A DNA stretch of 64,000 nucleotides, from assembly GCA_017458845.1 (NCBI GenBank), contig JAFSZY010000036.1, positions 1 to 64,000 of the forward strand, read 5' to 3'. Position numbers and translations under genes: made by a program. This document shows, in pieces, positions 25,149 through 32,656 of the stretch (positions within the stretch are counted from its first letter, which is position 1; each line of letters starts with the position of its first letter). Under the pieces are notes generated by a model. The model made no database searches and had not been told where the DNA came from. It worked only from the letters and a program-made list of their open reading frames with translations. This stretch comes from Ruminococcus sp. GTDB lineage: Bacteria; Bacillota; Clostridia; Oscillospirales; Acutalibacteraceae.

Positions 25149-25946
25149 ATGGATATTAATGTTGCTTTTAAATCAGTTTCGGATAAGGTTGAGGGAGCGC
25201 TCGCCGTTCAGGGCTTTAAGAAAGAAAAGGTTTCCCCGAACGAAGGGGAGATGGTAAGCCTCTATACATCCGACACACTCGCGTATTCGGTAGTTTATTT
25301 TACCGACAAGATGCACTTTGTTATGCGCCAGTGCGCTATGACCGATGACGGTCCCGACAATGAATGGAAAACCCTTGCCACATGGATGCTCGATCCCGAA
25401 AAGGACACAACAAAGGAAGTTGACTCCATTGCCAACGACTTTGTGGACAACTGCACCAGCGTTTCCGCCGCCAAGCGCGCTAAGTCATTGAAGAAGAAAA
25501 AGAAGAAGAGCGACGACGAGGGCACGGCTGACCCGCTGTTCCTCTCAAAGCGTTTTGTCACATTCTTCCCCGAGCTCAAAGAGGAGATCAAGCAGGAGGA
25601 GGATTGCTACTATCCCTTCCGCGGCGTTACTTTTACGAGAGCGTCAATCAATCCCAAGCTTCAGAACTTTGTTAAAACCGCGAGCAAAAAGGAAATGGAA
25701 AAGCTCGGCTCGCTTCTGAGCGCTCAGTACGCCAACGGCGACGTTGACACACGTTCCATTATAACTATAGTTATTCTCAACGAAATGCCCGAGGATAAGC
25801 ACGACGCTATCAACGCTTGCCTGTCTGAGGATTTGCAGAGAGCTTGGAAAAACGCTCTCAAATTCAAGGGCAAAAAGGTTAAGCCCGAAAAGCCCAAGAA
25901 GAAAAAACAGTCAATGGTCGAAAGACTTCAGGCTAAACAGCAGTAG
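25149..25946 (+). CDS. Conserved-looking cytoplasmic protein of unknown function
   Basis: Start ATG 25149, 12 bases after AAAGGA; the TTG at 25137 touches that site and is less likely. The product has about 265 residues with no signal peptide. An N-terminal half (DINVAFKSVSDKVEGALAVQGFKKEKV) is separated from a C-terminal helical half by a poly-lysine/aspartate linker (KKKKKKSDDEGTADP). The C terminus is highly basic (KFKGKKVKPEKPKKKKQSMVERLQ), suggesting nucleic-acid or membrane-surface contact. I do not recognise a family. It has a near-consensus promoter and a strong terminator, so it is probably well expressed as a single gene. Confidence 0.6.
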   Translation: MDINVAFKSVSDKVEGALAVQGFKKEKVSPNEGEMVSLYTSDTLAYSVVYFTDKMHFVMRQCAMTDDGPDNEWKTLATWMLDPEKDTTKEVDSIANDFVDNCTSVSAAKRAKSLKKKKKKSDDEGTADPLFLSKRFVTFFPELKEEIKQEEDCYYPFRGVTFTRASINPKLQNFVKTASKKEMEKLGSLLSAQYANGDVDTRSIITIVILNEMPEDKHDAINACLSEDLQRAWKNALKFKGKKVKPEKPKKKKQSMVERLQAKQQ

Positions 25947-25976
25947 TAAAAAGGCTCCGATTATCGGAGCCTTTTT
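25947..25976 (+). terminator. Terminator after the 25149 gene
   Basis: AAAAAGGCTCCGA/TCGGAGCCTTTTT hairpin with a TTA loop. Confidence 0.92.
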
Positions 25977-25979
25977 AAG

Positions 25980-26001
25980 TGGTTAGTGGTCAGTAGTCAG
26001 C
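25980..26001. repeat. Short heptamer array (AGTGGTC type)
   Basis: About three imperfect units of AGTGGTC, of the same type as the arrays flanking the element at 38602-38923. Confidence 0.55.
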
Positions 26002-26181
26002 GTTCACAAATTTGTGTGTTTTTTTAGTGCGGTTTTTACAAATTACTCCTTTTATATTCTACATTTTAAATAATGGAAATATATATAGTATAATGTTATA
26101 ATAAATATGGTGAAAGAGCCTTATGGTGCTTTTATCAAAAGGGCATTTTAAGTATTTGTCAACACAAAGGAGTTGGTTGTT

Positions 26182-27333
26182 GTGAAGAAAAGAGTATTAT
26201 TAACACTTTTAATAATAGTTTTATCTTTTATGGCTGCTGTTCCCTGCTCCGCGGCAACAATAAAAACATTGGTTGATACTCAGGACTTTTGTAGTGCCGT
26301 TAGCCGCTATCTGGAGAGCGAGAACCAAGCGTATGGATATCTCGAAATTGAAGATGTTGATGTTAACGCGCCCGGTTATCAGGCAGGTGAGGAATGGACA
26401 TACAAGTACATCTATAAGTATTTCACTCCTGAAACTATAAGAAAATGTTCTCTAATAAAGTTTTACAGAGAAACTGACAGTATTGTAGTGTTTCATATAG
26501 CGGGTATGAATGACAAAATCGCGTATGACACCATCGGCGACTATAAATTCTATACGGCTAATTGTTTCTACACAAAGGATGACTCGAGCCGCAGCGGCAA
26601 TTTTGTTTATGTGAACGGAAAGATTTATGACCTCAAAACCGCTGTTAAAAAAGGTTTGGTTGAACTGGGCGAAATGGCACGTATTATTCCGAACGCTGAG
26701 TATATAGGTCATGGCAAAGAACCTGTTTGGATAGATTATGAGCATGATTATTCCGACAACAAAGTGCTTGTTGTTTTGACAGACGAGGCGGCGTCGTTAA
26801 TTAAACAAGGTAATCTCAAATTTGATGTGGATTATTTCAAGGATTCCGATTTAGGGATAAATGATGTTGTGAACATATCTTACGGTTTATATAAAGCATA
26901 TTGTTTGGAACTGGATATCCATAACCATCAAAATGTACTTAATGTAATTGAAGCGCTTAAAGCGTATGATATAATAGAATCAGCCGAACCTGACTATTAT
27001 ACTTACATTCCTGAAGATTTAGAGCCTTCCCCCGAACCAATGAAAATCAATCCTATGGAAGTAACAACCAAAACAAAGGTTGTTAAGTACAACAAGGTCA
27101 AGAAGGCTAAGCAGACGGTCGCGCCCATAACCGTAAAGAAGGCTGTGGGCAAAGTGACTTACAAGAAATTATCTGGCTCTAAAAAGCTTTTATTAAAAGC
27201 TAACGGAAAAATTGTCGTAAAGAAAGGCACAAAGAAAGGCGAATACACCGCTAAGATAAAAGTGACCGCCAAGGGTAACGCAAATTACAAAAGCGCGTCC
27301 AAAACTGTTAAGATTAAAATAAAGGTTAAATAA
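26182..27333 (+). CDS. Secreted protein with lysine-rich C-terminal module
   Basis: Start GTG 26182, 9 bases after AAAGGAG; the TTG at 26173 abuts the site. About 383 residues with a signal peptide (LLTLLIIVLSFMAAVPCSAA). The mature N-terminal part (about 25-285) is not recognised. The last about 85 residues (VKKAVGKVTYKKLSGSKK to the terminal VKIKIKVK) match the lysine-rich tail of amylase 2 (53160) and of the surface protein at 38996. That tail probably gives a common location or binding property. The gene has an AT-rich upstream region with a TATAAT at 26089-26094 but no good -35. Confidence 0.6.
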   Translation: MKKRVLLTLLIIVLSFMAAVPCSAATIKTLVDTQDFCSAVSRYLESENQAYGYLEIEDVDVNAPGYQAGEEWTYKYIYKYFTPETIRKCSLIKFYRETDSIVVFHIAGMNDKIAYDTIGDYKFYTANCFYTKDDSSRSGNFVYVNGKIYDLKTAVKKGLVELGEMARIIPNAEYIGHGKEPVWIDYEHDYSDNKVLVVLTDEAASLIKQGNLKFDVDYFKDSDLGINDVVNISYGLYKAYCLELDIHNHQNVLNVIEALKAYDIIESAEPDYYTYIPEDLEPSPEPMKINPMEVTTKTKVVKYNKVKKAKQTVAPITVKKAVGKVTYKKLSGSKKLLLKANGKIVVKKGTKKGEYTAKIKVTAKGNANYKSASKTVKIKIKVK

Positions 27334-27352
27334 TTCAAGAAAAAACAGCAGT

Positions 27353-27380
27353 AAAAAAGGCTCGAAAGAGCCTTTTTTTA
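27353..27380 (+). terminator. Terminator after the 26182 gene
   Basis: AAAAAAGGCTC/GAGCCTTTTTT with a GAAA loop. Confidence 0.9.
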
Positions 27381-27478
27381 GTTAACAGTTAACAGTTATC
27401 AGTGTACAGTTGAGGGCGGGCGATGCCCGCACCCGAATTAATAAAACTCTTAATTGTTACCTGTTAATTGTTAACTGA
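27380..27478. repeat. Small element flanked by inverted TTAACAG arrays
   Basis: TTAACAG-type repeats at 27380-27411 face inverted ones at 27451-27478, enclosing a GGGCG...CGCCC-like palindrome. It fills part of the 334-bp gap before rpmG; the remainder is promoter and leader. Confidence 0.65.
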
Positions 27479-27508
27479 AAAAATTCCCCGAATTTTTTCC
27501 AAAATCCC

Positions 27509-27537
27509 TTGACTTGGTATTGCAATTGTGTTAAAAT
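27509..27537 (+). promoter_or_regulatory. Promoter of the rpmG-secE-nusG operon
   Basis: TTGACT at 27509-27514, 17-bp spacer, TAAAAT at 27532-27537. A leader of about 120 nt follows; no known riboswitch or ribosomal-protein leader was identified in it. Confidence 0.7.
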
Positions 27538-27667
27538 AGCTTTACCTCGTATAAGGGGCTTATTTTTTTGCGCCCTGCGTGCGATGAGCGCGATTATTGG
27601 GTAACAATCAAAAAGCGTCCTTTGAGGGAGGCTAAATTATTCCTAAAATTAACAGGAGGTGCCGTCA

Positions 27668-27817
27668 ATGAGAGTTAAAATCACTTTAGCTTGTACGGAA
27701 TGTAAACAACGTAACTACAACACAATGAAGAACAAGAAGAACAGTCCCGACAGACTTGAAATGAACAAGTACTGCCGTTTCTGCAGAAAGCACACTGTTC
27801 ACAAGGAAACAAAATAA
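27668..27817 (+). CDS. rpmG: 50S ribosomal protein L33
   Basis: A 49-residue ORF behind ACAGGAGGTG. The sequence begins [17 protein letters not shown] and carries two Cys pairs, CTEC and CRFC, so it is the zinc-binding (C+) form of L33. It sits directly upstream of secE, a standard arrangement in Firmicutes. Confidence 0.96.
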   Translation: MRVKITLACTECKQRNYNTMKNKKNSPDRLEMNKYCRFCRKHTVHKETK

Positions 27818-27830
27818 CGGAGGGGTACTG

Positions 27831-28085
27831 ATGGCTGATAAGAAAGCAAACGCTAAACCTGCCAAGAAGTCTAACAAGAAGCCTAACGTTTTCAAGAGAG
27901 TTTGGAACTACCTTCGCGAGTGTAAGGGTGAGATCAAGAAAATCACCTGGACACATCCCAAGACAGCTACAAAGAACTTCTTCATCGTACTCGTTGTTAT
28001 CGCTGTATCAGGTTTATTCATTTTCGCTCTTGACAGAGGTCTGTACGCGTTACTTGACCTTGTAATGAATATGTATAAGGCATAA
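27831..28085 (+). CDS. secE: Preprotein translocase subunit SecE
   Basis: 84 residues with one C-terminal membrane helix (FFIVLVVIAVSGLFIFALDRGL). The amphipathic segment VWNYLRECKGEIKKITWTHPKTA is the conserved SecE signature. The basic N terminus (KKANAKPAKKSNKKPN) is lineage-specific. SecE clamps the SecY channel. Starts 13 bp after rpmG. Confidence 0.95.
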   Translation: MADKKANAKPAKKSNKKPNVFKRVWNYLRECKGEIKKITWTHPKTATKNFFIVLVVIAVSGLFIFALDRGLYALLDLVMNMYKA

Positions 28086-28122
28086 TCGTCCGAAGCTTAT
28101 AATTTAGAAAGGACGAGAGTTT

Positions 28123-28650
28123 ATGGCAGACGGAACATTAAGATGGTATGTCGTGCATACCTATTCCGGCTACGAAAACAAAGTAGCCAATGACCTGATG
28201 ACTACGGTAGAGAACCGCGGACTTCAGGATATGATTACGGAAGTAAAAGTTCCAACCGAAATCGTAACCGAGAATAACGACGGCAAGGTTAAGGAAACCG
28301 AGCACAAGCTTTTTCCGAGCTACGTTTTTGTAAAAATGATTCATACCGACGAGACCTGGTATGTTGTCCGCAACATCCGCGGCTGTACAGGGTTTGTCGG
28401 ACCTTCGTCGAAGCCTGTTCCTCTGACTGACGAGGAAGTTTACAGACTCGGCGTTGAGAGCCGTGTAGTTGACGTGAACTACAAGGTTGGCGATTCAGTC
28501 CGCATCATCGACGGTCCTCTGGAGGACTTTGTGGGTGAGGTTACGGATTTGGATACCGATAAGAACTATGTCCGCGTTGTTGTATCAATGTTCGGACGTG
28601 AAACCCCGGTTGAGCTTGAGTTACATCAGGCTGAACCTGTTGAAGACTAA
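28123..28650 (+). CDS. nusG: Transcription elongation/antitermination factor NusG
   Basis: 175 residues. NGN domain with WYVVHTYSGYENKVANDLMTTVENRGLQD at the start and PSYVFVKMIHTDETWYVVRNIRGCTGFVG; C-terminal KOW domain from about 125 (VGDSVRIIDGPLEDFVGEV). NusG binds RNA polymerase and links it to ribosomes. Standard secE-nusG pair. Confidence 0.97.
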   Translation: MADGTLRWYVVHTYSGYENKVANDLMTTVENRGLQDMITEVKVPTEIVTENNDGKVKETEHKLFPSYVFVKMIHTDETWYVVRNIRGCTGFVGPSSKPVPLTDEEVYRLGVESRVVDVNYKVGDSVRIIDGPLEDFVGEVTDLDTDKNYVRVVVSMFGRETPVELELHQAEPVED

Positions 28651-28655
28651 ATATT

Positions 28656-28720
28656 AACAGCCTACGGCTTTTAATATGGGAACCGACGGTTCCCTGTGGG
28701 AGGGACGCCAAACAGTCCCA
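28656..28720 (+). promoter_or_regulatory. Structured leader before rplK
   Basis: Hairpins GGGAACCG/CGGTTCCC and TGGGA/TCCCA follow an AT-rich stem ATTAA-AGCC/GGCT-TTAAT. This could be an operon-internal ribosomal-protein control site; specificity is inferred only. Confidence 0.35.
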
Positions 28721-28753
28721 TTATTTACCACGAATTTTGGAGGTGCAAACAAA

Positions 28754-29179
28754 ATGGCTCAAAAGGTAATTGGCTTAATCAAGCTGCAAATACCTGCCGG
28801 AAAAGCTACGCCGGCACCGCCTGTTGGACCGGCACTCGGCCAGCATGGTGTTAACATCGTTGCGTTCACAAAGGATTTTAACGAGCGCACAAGACAGGAC
28901 GCAGGACTTCTCATCCCTGTAGTAATTACAGTTTACGCGGATCGTTCTTTCACATTTATCACAAAGACTCCGCCCGCGGCAGTTCTTATCAAGAAAGCAT
29001 GCGGAATCGAGAGCGCTTCAGGCGTACCTAACAAAGAGAAGGTAGCTAAGATTACCCGTGAACAGGTTCAGAAAATTGCTGAGACCAAGATGCCCGACCT
29101 TAACGCAGGCAGTATCGAGACCGCTATGAGTATGATAGCCGGTACAGCGAGATCTATGGGTATCGAAGTAGTTGACTAA
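28754..29179 (+). CDS. rplK: 50S ribosomal protein L11
   Basis: Start ATG 28754 behind TTTTGGAGG, giving [20 protein letters not shown] and 141 residues, the normal L11 length. The proline-rich [16 protein letters not shown] segment and the C-terminal rRNA-binding domain ([22 protein letters not shown]) are intact. L11 forms the GTPase-associated centre with 23S rRNA. Confidence 0.97.
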   Translation: MAQKVIGLIKLQIPAGKATPAPPVGPALGQHGVNIVAFTKDFNERTRQDAGLLIPVVITVYADRSFTFITKTPPAAVLIKKACGIESASGVPNKEKVAKITREQVQKIAETKMPDLNAGSIETAMSMIAGTARSMGIEVVD

Positions 29180-29251
29180 GGTCAACAGGACAATTACTAA
29201 ATCCGGGTGGGAGGATAATCCGCTTGACCACCTAATTATGGAGGATAACTG
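29180..29251 (+). promoter_or_regulatory. Possible L1 autoregulatory leader between rplK and rplA
   Basis: AGGTCAA and TTGACC pair around an inner ATCCGGGTGGGAGGATAA structure, just before the rplA ribosome binding site. L1 often represses its own message by binding an rRNA-like hairpin here. This is a resemblance, not a match to a model. Confidence 0.35.
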
Positions 29252-29947
29252 ATGAAACACGGTAAGAAATATGTCGAGAGCGCAAAGCTTGTCGACAGAA
29301 CAAAATTATATGATATTGACGAGGCGCTCGATACAGTTGTAAAGACTGCTACAGCCAAGTTTGACGAAACAGTCGAGCTTCACGTAAGACTCGGCGTTGA
29401 CGGTCGTCACGCTGACCAGCAGGTAAGAGGCGCAATCGTTCTTCCTAACGGCACAGGTAAATCCGTTAAGGTTCTCGCAATCTGCAAGGGCCCCAACGAA
29501 GATGTAGCCAAAGAGGCAGGCGCTGACTTTGTAGGCGCTGAGGATATGACTCAGAAAATCCAGCAGGAAAACTGGATGGACTTTGACGTACTTGTTACAA
29601 CACCCGACTGTATGGGTCTTGTTGGTCGTCTCGGTAGAATCCTCGGTCCCCGCGGTCTTATGCCTAACCCCAAGGCAGGTACTGTAACTCCCGATATCGG
29701 CAGAGCTATCAAAGAGGCTAAAGCAGGTAAGATTGAGTACCGTCTTGACAAGACAAACATCATCCACTGCCCCATAGGCAAGGTAAGCTTCGGCACAGAG
29801 AAGCTCCAGGAGAACTTTACGGCTCTTATGGACGCTATCATCAAGGCTAAGCCCGCTGCCGCTAAGGGTCAGTACATCAAGTCCTGCGCGGTAACTTCAA
29901 CAATGGGTCCGTCTGTTAAGATCAGCCCCACAAAGTTTGCCCCGTAA
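29252..29947 (+). CDS. rplA: 50S ribosomal protein L1
   Basis: 231 residues, full length. Typical blocks are [53 protein letters not shown] and [25 protein letters not shown]1 builds the stalk at the E site. RBS TATGGAGG. Confidence 0.97.
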   Translation: MKHGKKYVESAKLVDRTKLYDIDEALDTVVKTATAKFDETVELHVRLGVDGRHADQQVRGAIVLPNGTGKSVKVLAICKGPNEDVAKEAGADFVGAEDMTQKIQQENWMDFDVLVTTPDCMGLVGRLGRILGPRGLMPNPKAGTVTPDIGRAIKEAKAGKIEYRLDKTNIIHCPIGKVSFGTEKLQENFTALMDAIIKAKPAAAKGQYIKSCAVTSTMGPSVKISPTKFAP

Positions 29948-29963
29948 GGAACAACCTGACAAG

Positions 29964-29979
29964 TTACACTTCGGTGTAA
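29964..29979 (+). terminator. UUCG hairpin after rplA
   Basis: TTACAC/GTGTAA closed by a TTCG tetraloop, 17 bp after the rplA stop. It may slow or stop transcription, or protect the upstream message. Confidence 0.4.
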
Positions 29980-29992
29980 TATATAGTTTCGC

Positions 29993-30144
29993 TTGATTAA
30001 TTGCGTTGTCAGTCGAACGCGCAGTGCAGTTTGATTCAGCAGATTAATCAGTGAGATTTAAAAAATCTTTTGATTAATTATGTTGTCAGTCGGACGCGCA
30101 GTGCAGTTTGATTCAGCGGATTAATCAGTGAGATTTAAAAATCG
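29993..30144. repeat. 77-bp tandem duplication in the rplA-rplJ spacer
   Basis: Two copies with a period of 77 bp begin TTGATTAATT at 29993 and 30070. They share GTTGTCAGTC, ACGCGCAGTGCAGTTTGATT and GATTAATCAGTGAGATTT with few differences. Within each copy TTGATTAAT and ATTAATCA are complementary, so each can fold into a long-range hairpin. No ORF is seen. This is part of a 369-bp gap that also holds the L10 leader. Confidence 0.85.
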
Positions 30145-30149
30145 CTATT

Positions 30150-30258
30150 TTCTAAAGACAGTAGGTATCGAAAGATATAAGCTATGCGCCTACCGAGGAA
30201 GATGCAATTAATTTGTATTGTTCTCTCCTCACGTCTTTGCGTGGGGAGATTATTTTTA
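30150..30258 (+). promoter_or_regulatory. L10 leader with attenuator
   Basis: ACAGTAGGT pairs with ACCTAC-type sequence (GCGCCTACCGAGG) as in the L10 ribosomal-protein leader family. It is followed by a terminator-like hairpin CTCTCCTCACG...CGTGGGGAG and ATTATTTTT. In the known model L10(L12)4 binds the leader and favours termination before rplJ. Confidence 0.75.
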
Positions 30259-30316
30259 GATTTGGCGATATTTTTAAGAGCCTTTGGCTCAAAAACTTAA
30301 TATGGAGGTGAAAATA

Positions 30317-31000
30317 TTGCCAAGTAAAAGTGTTTTAGAAGCTAAGCAGGCTATCGTAGCTGAACTGTCCGAGAGACTTAAAGCCTCTTGTGTAGGCGTT
30401 GTAGTAAGCTACAAGGGTATCAACGTTGAGGACGACACAAAGCTCCGTAAGGAACTGCGTGAGAACGGCGTTAACTACACAGTAGTAAAGAACACTCTGC
30501 TCAGAAGAGCTACCGCTGAAGCGGGTCTCACAGAGATGGATGACGTTCTGGTAGGTTCTACCGCTCTCGCTACATCCGACGATGATTACACAGCAGCCGC
30601 GAGAATTCTTGCTAACTACGCCAAGAAGAATGATTTCTTCGAGATTAAGGCCGGTTATATGGACGGCGCGGTAGTTGATCTCGATACTATCGACCATCTT
30701 GCTAAGCTGCCGACACGCGAGGTTCTTCTCGCGAACGTTCTCGGCGCGTTCCAGGCTCCTATCGCGTCCTTTGCTCGTGCCGTACAGGCTATCGTTGACA
30801 AGGGCGGCGTAGAGAATTGCGAACCCGCACAGAAGGAAGACACAGCTGAGGAGGCTCCCGCAGAGGAAGCTAAAGCTGAGGAGGCTCCCGCAGAGGAGGC
30901 TAAGACAGAAGAAGCTCCCGCAGAGGAAGCTAAAGCTGAAGAGGCTCCCGCAGAGGAAGCTAAAGCTGAAGAAGCTCCCGCAGAGGAAGCAAAGGAATAA
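30317..31000 (+). CDS. rplJ: 50S ribosomal protein L10 with repetitive acidic tail
   Basis: Start TTG 30317, 6 bases after GGAGGTG, giving MPSKSVLEAKQAIVAELSER, as in other L10 proteins. The normal L10 body covers about 1-172 (VVVSYKGINVEDDTKLRKEL, NTLLRRATAEAGL). The C terminus then runs on for about 55 residues of a 10-residue repeat, EEAPAEEAKA, in five near-identical copies encoded by a 30-bp tandem repeat. The helix that binds L7/L12 dimers should lie before this tail. The ordinary L10 role in the ribosomal stalk is secure; the tail's role is unknown. Confidence 0.93.
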   Translation: MPSKSVLEAKQAIVAELSERLKASCVGVVVSYKGINVEDDTKLRKELRENGVNYTVVKNTLLRRATAEAGLTEMDDVLVGSTALATSDDDYTAAARILANYAKKNDFFEIKAGYMDGAVVDLDTIDHLAKLPTREVLLANVLGAFQAPIASFARAVQAIVDKGGVENCEPAQKEDTAEEAPAEEAKAEEAPAEEAKTEEAPAEEAKAEEAPAEEAKAEEAPAEEAKE

Positions 31001-31055
31001 AAATATTCCAAACTAAACATTAAAATTATTACTATTTATATGGAGGTAAATTACA

Positions 31056-31433
31056 ATGGCATCTGAAAAGATTACTGCTATTATTGAAGAATTAAAAGGC
31101 CTCACAGTGCTCGAGCTCGCAGACCTCGTTCACGCTGTAGAGGATGAGTTTGGCGTATCCGCTGCCGCAGCTGTTGCGGTTGCAGGTCCTGCCGCAGGCG
31201 GCGAAGAAGCTGCTGCTGAGAAGACTGAGTTTGACGTAGAGCTCAAGTCCGCAGGCGCAAAGAAGATCAACGTTATCAAGGTTGTTCGTGAGATCACAGG
31301 TCTCGGTCTTAAAGAGGCTAAGGCTCTCGTTGACGGCGCTCCCAAGACTATCAAGGAAGCTATCGGCAAGGATGAGGCTGAGGAAATCAAGAGCAAGCTC
31401 GAAGAGGCTGGCGCTGAGGTTGAACTCAAATAA
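31056..31433 (+). CDS. rplL: 50S ribosomal protein L7/L12
   Basis: 125 residues. N-terminal dimerisation helices, an Ala-rich hinge ([20 protein letters not shown]) and the C-terminal factor-binding domain ([34 protein letters not shown]). RBS TATGGAGG. It is paired with rplJ under the L10 leader. Confidence 0.97.
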   Translation: MASEKITAIIEELKGLTVLELADLVHAVEDEFGVSAAAAVAVAGPAAGGEEAAAEKTEFDVELKSAGAKKINVIKVVREITGLGLKEAKALVDGAPKTIKEAIGKDEAEEIKSKLEEAGAEVELK

Positions 31434-31463
31434 TTCGCAATTCGCAATGCGTAATGCGCAATT
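31434..31463. repeat. Heptamer array at the rplL stop codon
   Basis: Units such as TTCGCAA and TGCGTAA run on directly from the rplL TAA, whose bases fit the repeat. Confidence 0.65.
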
Positions 31464-31493
31464 AAAGGCTCGGATTACTCCGAGCCTTTTTTA
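31464..31493 (+). terminator. Terminator after rplL
   Basis: AAAGGCTCGGA/TCCGAGCCTTT with a TTAC loop and trailing T. Confidence 0.92.
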
Positions 31494-31548
31494 TATATTT
31501 TAATAAATCAAAATCCTCTTGGAATACTAAACCTGAGAGGTGATTTTT

Positions 31549-31677
31549 ATGTATGAAGAAAAAGAAATTAAAACAGATAAAAACGATGAACAAAAAGTTC
31601 CGCTCGAGTGCCCGCCCCGCGAGAACAAGACCGTAATCGAGCCGATTGAGGATATAAAAGACAAGATAGAGTTTTAA
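31549..31677 (+). CDS. Small acidic protein of unknown function
   Basis: A 42-residue ORF starting ATG 31549 behind GAGAGGTG. The product begins MYEEKEIKTDKNDEQKVPLE and contains one Cys in ECPPRENK. It is charged, probably unstructured and cytoplasmic. The stop is immediately adjacent to the stop of the convergent YdcF-like gene. No family recognised; the good ribosome binding site supports it being real. Confidence 0.5.
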   Translation: MYEEKEIKTDKNDEQKVPLECPPRENKTVIEPIEDIKDKIEF

Positions 31678-32466
31678 CTATCTTATAAATTCAACGGGAA
31701 TCGCTATCCATTCACGAACGAGCATTGTGGGGTAGCAGAGAATTCCGATTTTGTTGTTTTGTGTGTTGACAGCGTAAATGCCGCTGCGGATTCCCTGTTT
31801 CTCTGCTATAATCCGAGCTCGGAACTGGTGGTAGCTGTCGGTGACAATCGCCATATCTTTGTTGAGGTTTTTGTCTTTTATTATCTTGTAGGAGAACTCA
31901 ATGTTTTCCCTGGTGTTTGTGGCTTTTTCCTCAATCAGCAGGCGAGCGGAGGAGATACCTTGTTTTTCAAGGTTCTCGTACATACACTGAGCTTCGCTCA
32001 TAGGCTCGTTTTTGCCCTGCCCGCCTGTCAGTACAGCCGAGGCTTTCGGGTGGGCTTTCAGGTATTTTTCGGCGGCGTCAATTCTCTGTTGTAAGAGAGC
32101 GCTCGCTCCCCAGGGCTTGACTTCCGCGCCGAGAACGACGGCGGTAGGAGAGCTGTTTTCAGCGGGAGCGTTGAGGCTGAAGCCTATGATAAATCCGCTT
32201 ATTACCACAGCGTAAACCGCAAAGAGCGCAATCAGAACCCCCGCGAGCCGCCAAAGGAATTTCATGAACTTATTTCTACAAAAGAATTCTTTAATAGAAT
32301 TATAAAGCTTTTTAAACCCGAATCTGAAAATGAGAAACAGGCATATGAGTACGCCAAGTATATTGCCCGGGTTCAGAATTCCGAACATCACAAAAGGAGC
32401 GATAAACCAAACGAGAAATATAAGCGCTATAATTGTTATTATAATTCGAAAAAATTTTTTAATCAT
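31678..32466 (-). CDS. YdcF/SanA-like (DUF218) membrane protein
   Basis: Start ATG 32466 (MIKKFFRIIITII), since the upstream ATG at 32499 overlaps the -10. The product has about 262 residues with several N-terminal helices (to about 115). A DUF218 domain follows: PTAVVLGAEVKPWGASALLQQRIDAAEKYL, VLTGGQGKNEPMSEAQCMYENL and ATNTRENIEFSYKII. The family (ElyC, SanA, YdcF) is linked to envelope integrity, with biochemical activity unclear. It has its own promoter. Confidence 0.82.
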   Translation of the reverse strand: MIKKFFRIIITIIALIFLVWFIAPFVMFGILNPGNILGVLICLFLIFRFGFKKLYNSIKEFFCRNKFMKFLWRLAGVLIALFAVYAVVISGFIIGFSLNAPAENSSPTAVVLGAEVKPWGASALLQQRIDAAEKYLKAHPKASAVLTGGQGKNEPMSEAQCMYENLEKQGISSARLLIEEKATNTRENIEFSYKIIKDKNLNKDMAIVTDSYHQFRARIIAEKQGIRSGIYAVNTQNNKIGILCYPTMLVREWIAIPVEFIR

Positions 32467-32484
32467 ACTATCACTTCCACAGTT

Positions 32485-32513
32485 ATTATACATAATCACA
32501 GTGTGTTTTTCAA
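32485..32513 (-). promoter_or_regulatory. Promoter of the YdcF-like gene
   Basis: Minus strand: TTGAAA (32508-32513), 17-bp spacer, TATAAT (32485-32490). Confidence 0.75.
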
Positions 32514-32590
32514 GAAGAGGGAAGCAGTATGTAAGGAACGGGAGTGAGTGGGACAGAGGAGTGGAGTGTGAAGTATCATTGTTTGACGCG

Positions 32591-32623
32591 GAAAAATAAA
32601 AACGGCTCCCGGAGGGAGCCGTT
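32591..32623 (-). terminator. Terminator of the GGGtGRT operon
   Basis: AACGGCTCCC/GGGAGCCGTT hairpin followed on the minus strand by TTTATTTTT. Confidence 0.8.
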
Positions 32624-32656
32624 AATTACGCATTACGCATTAAGAATTACGAATTA
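32624..32656. repeat. Heptamer array at the GGGtGRT stop codon
   Basis: On the minus strand TTCGTAA, TTCTTAA and TGCGTAA units begin at the stop codon of the GGGtGRT gene. The array is inverted relative to the one at the rplL stop (31434). Confidence 0.65.

Noticed and set aside
30655..31020. Minus-strand ORF with SSAGASSALA repeats
   Set aside because: It only mirrors the EEAPAEEAKA repeat of rplJ read backwards.
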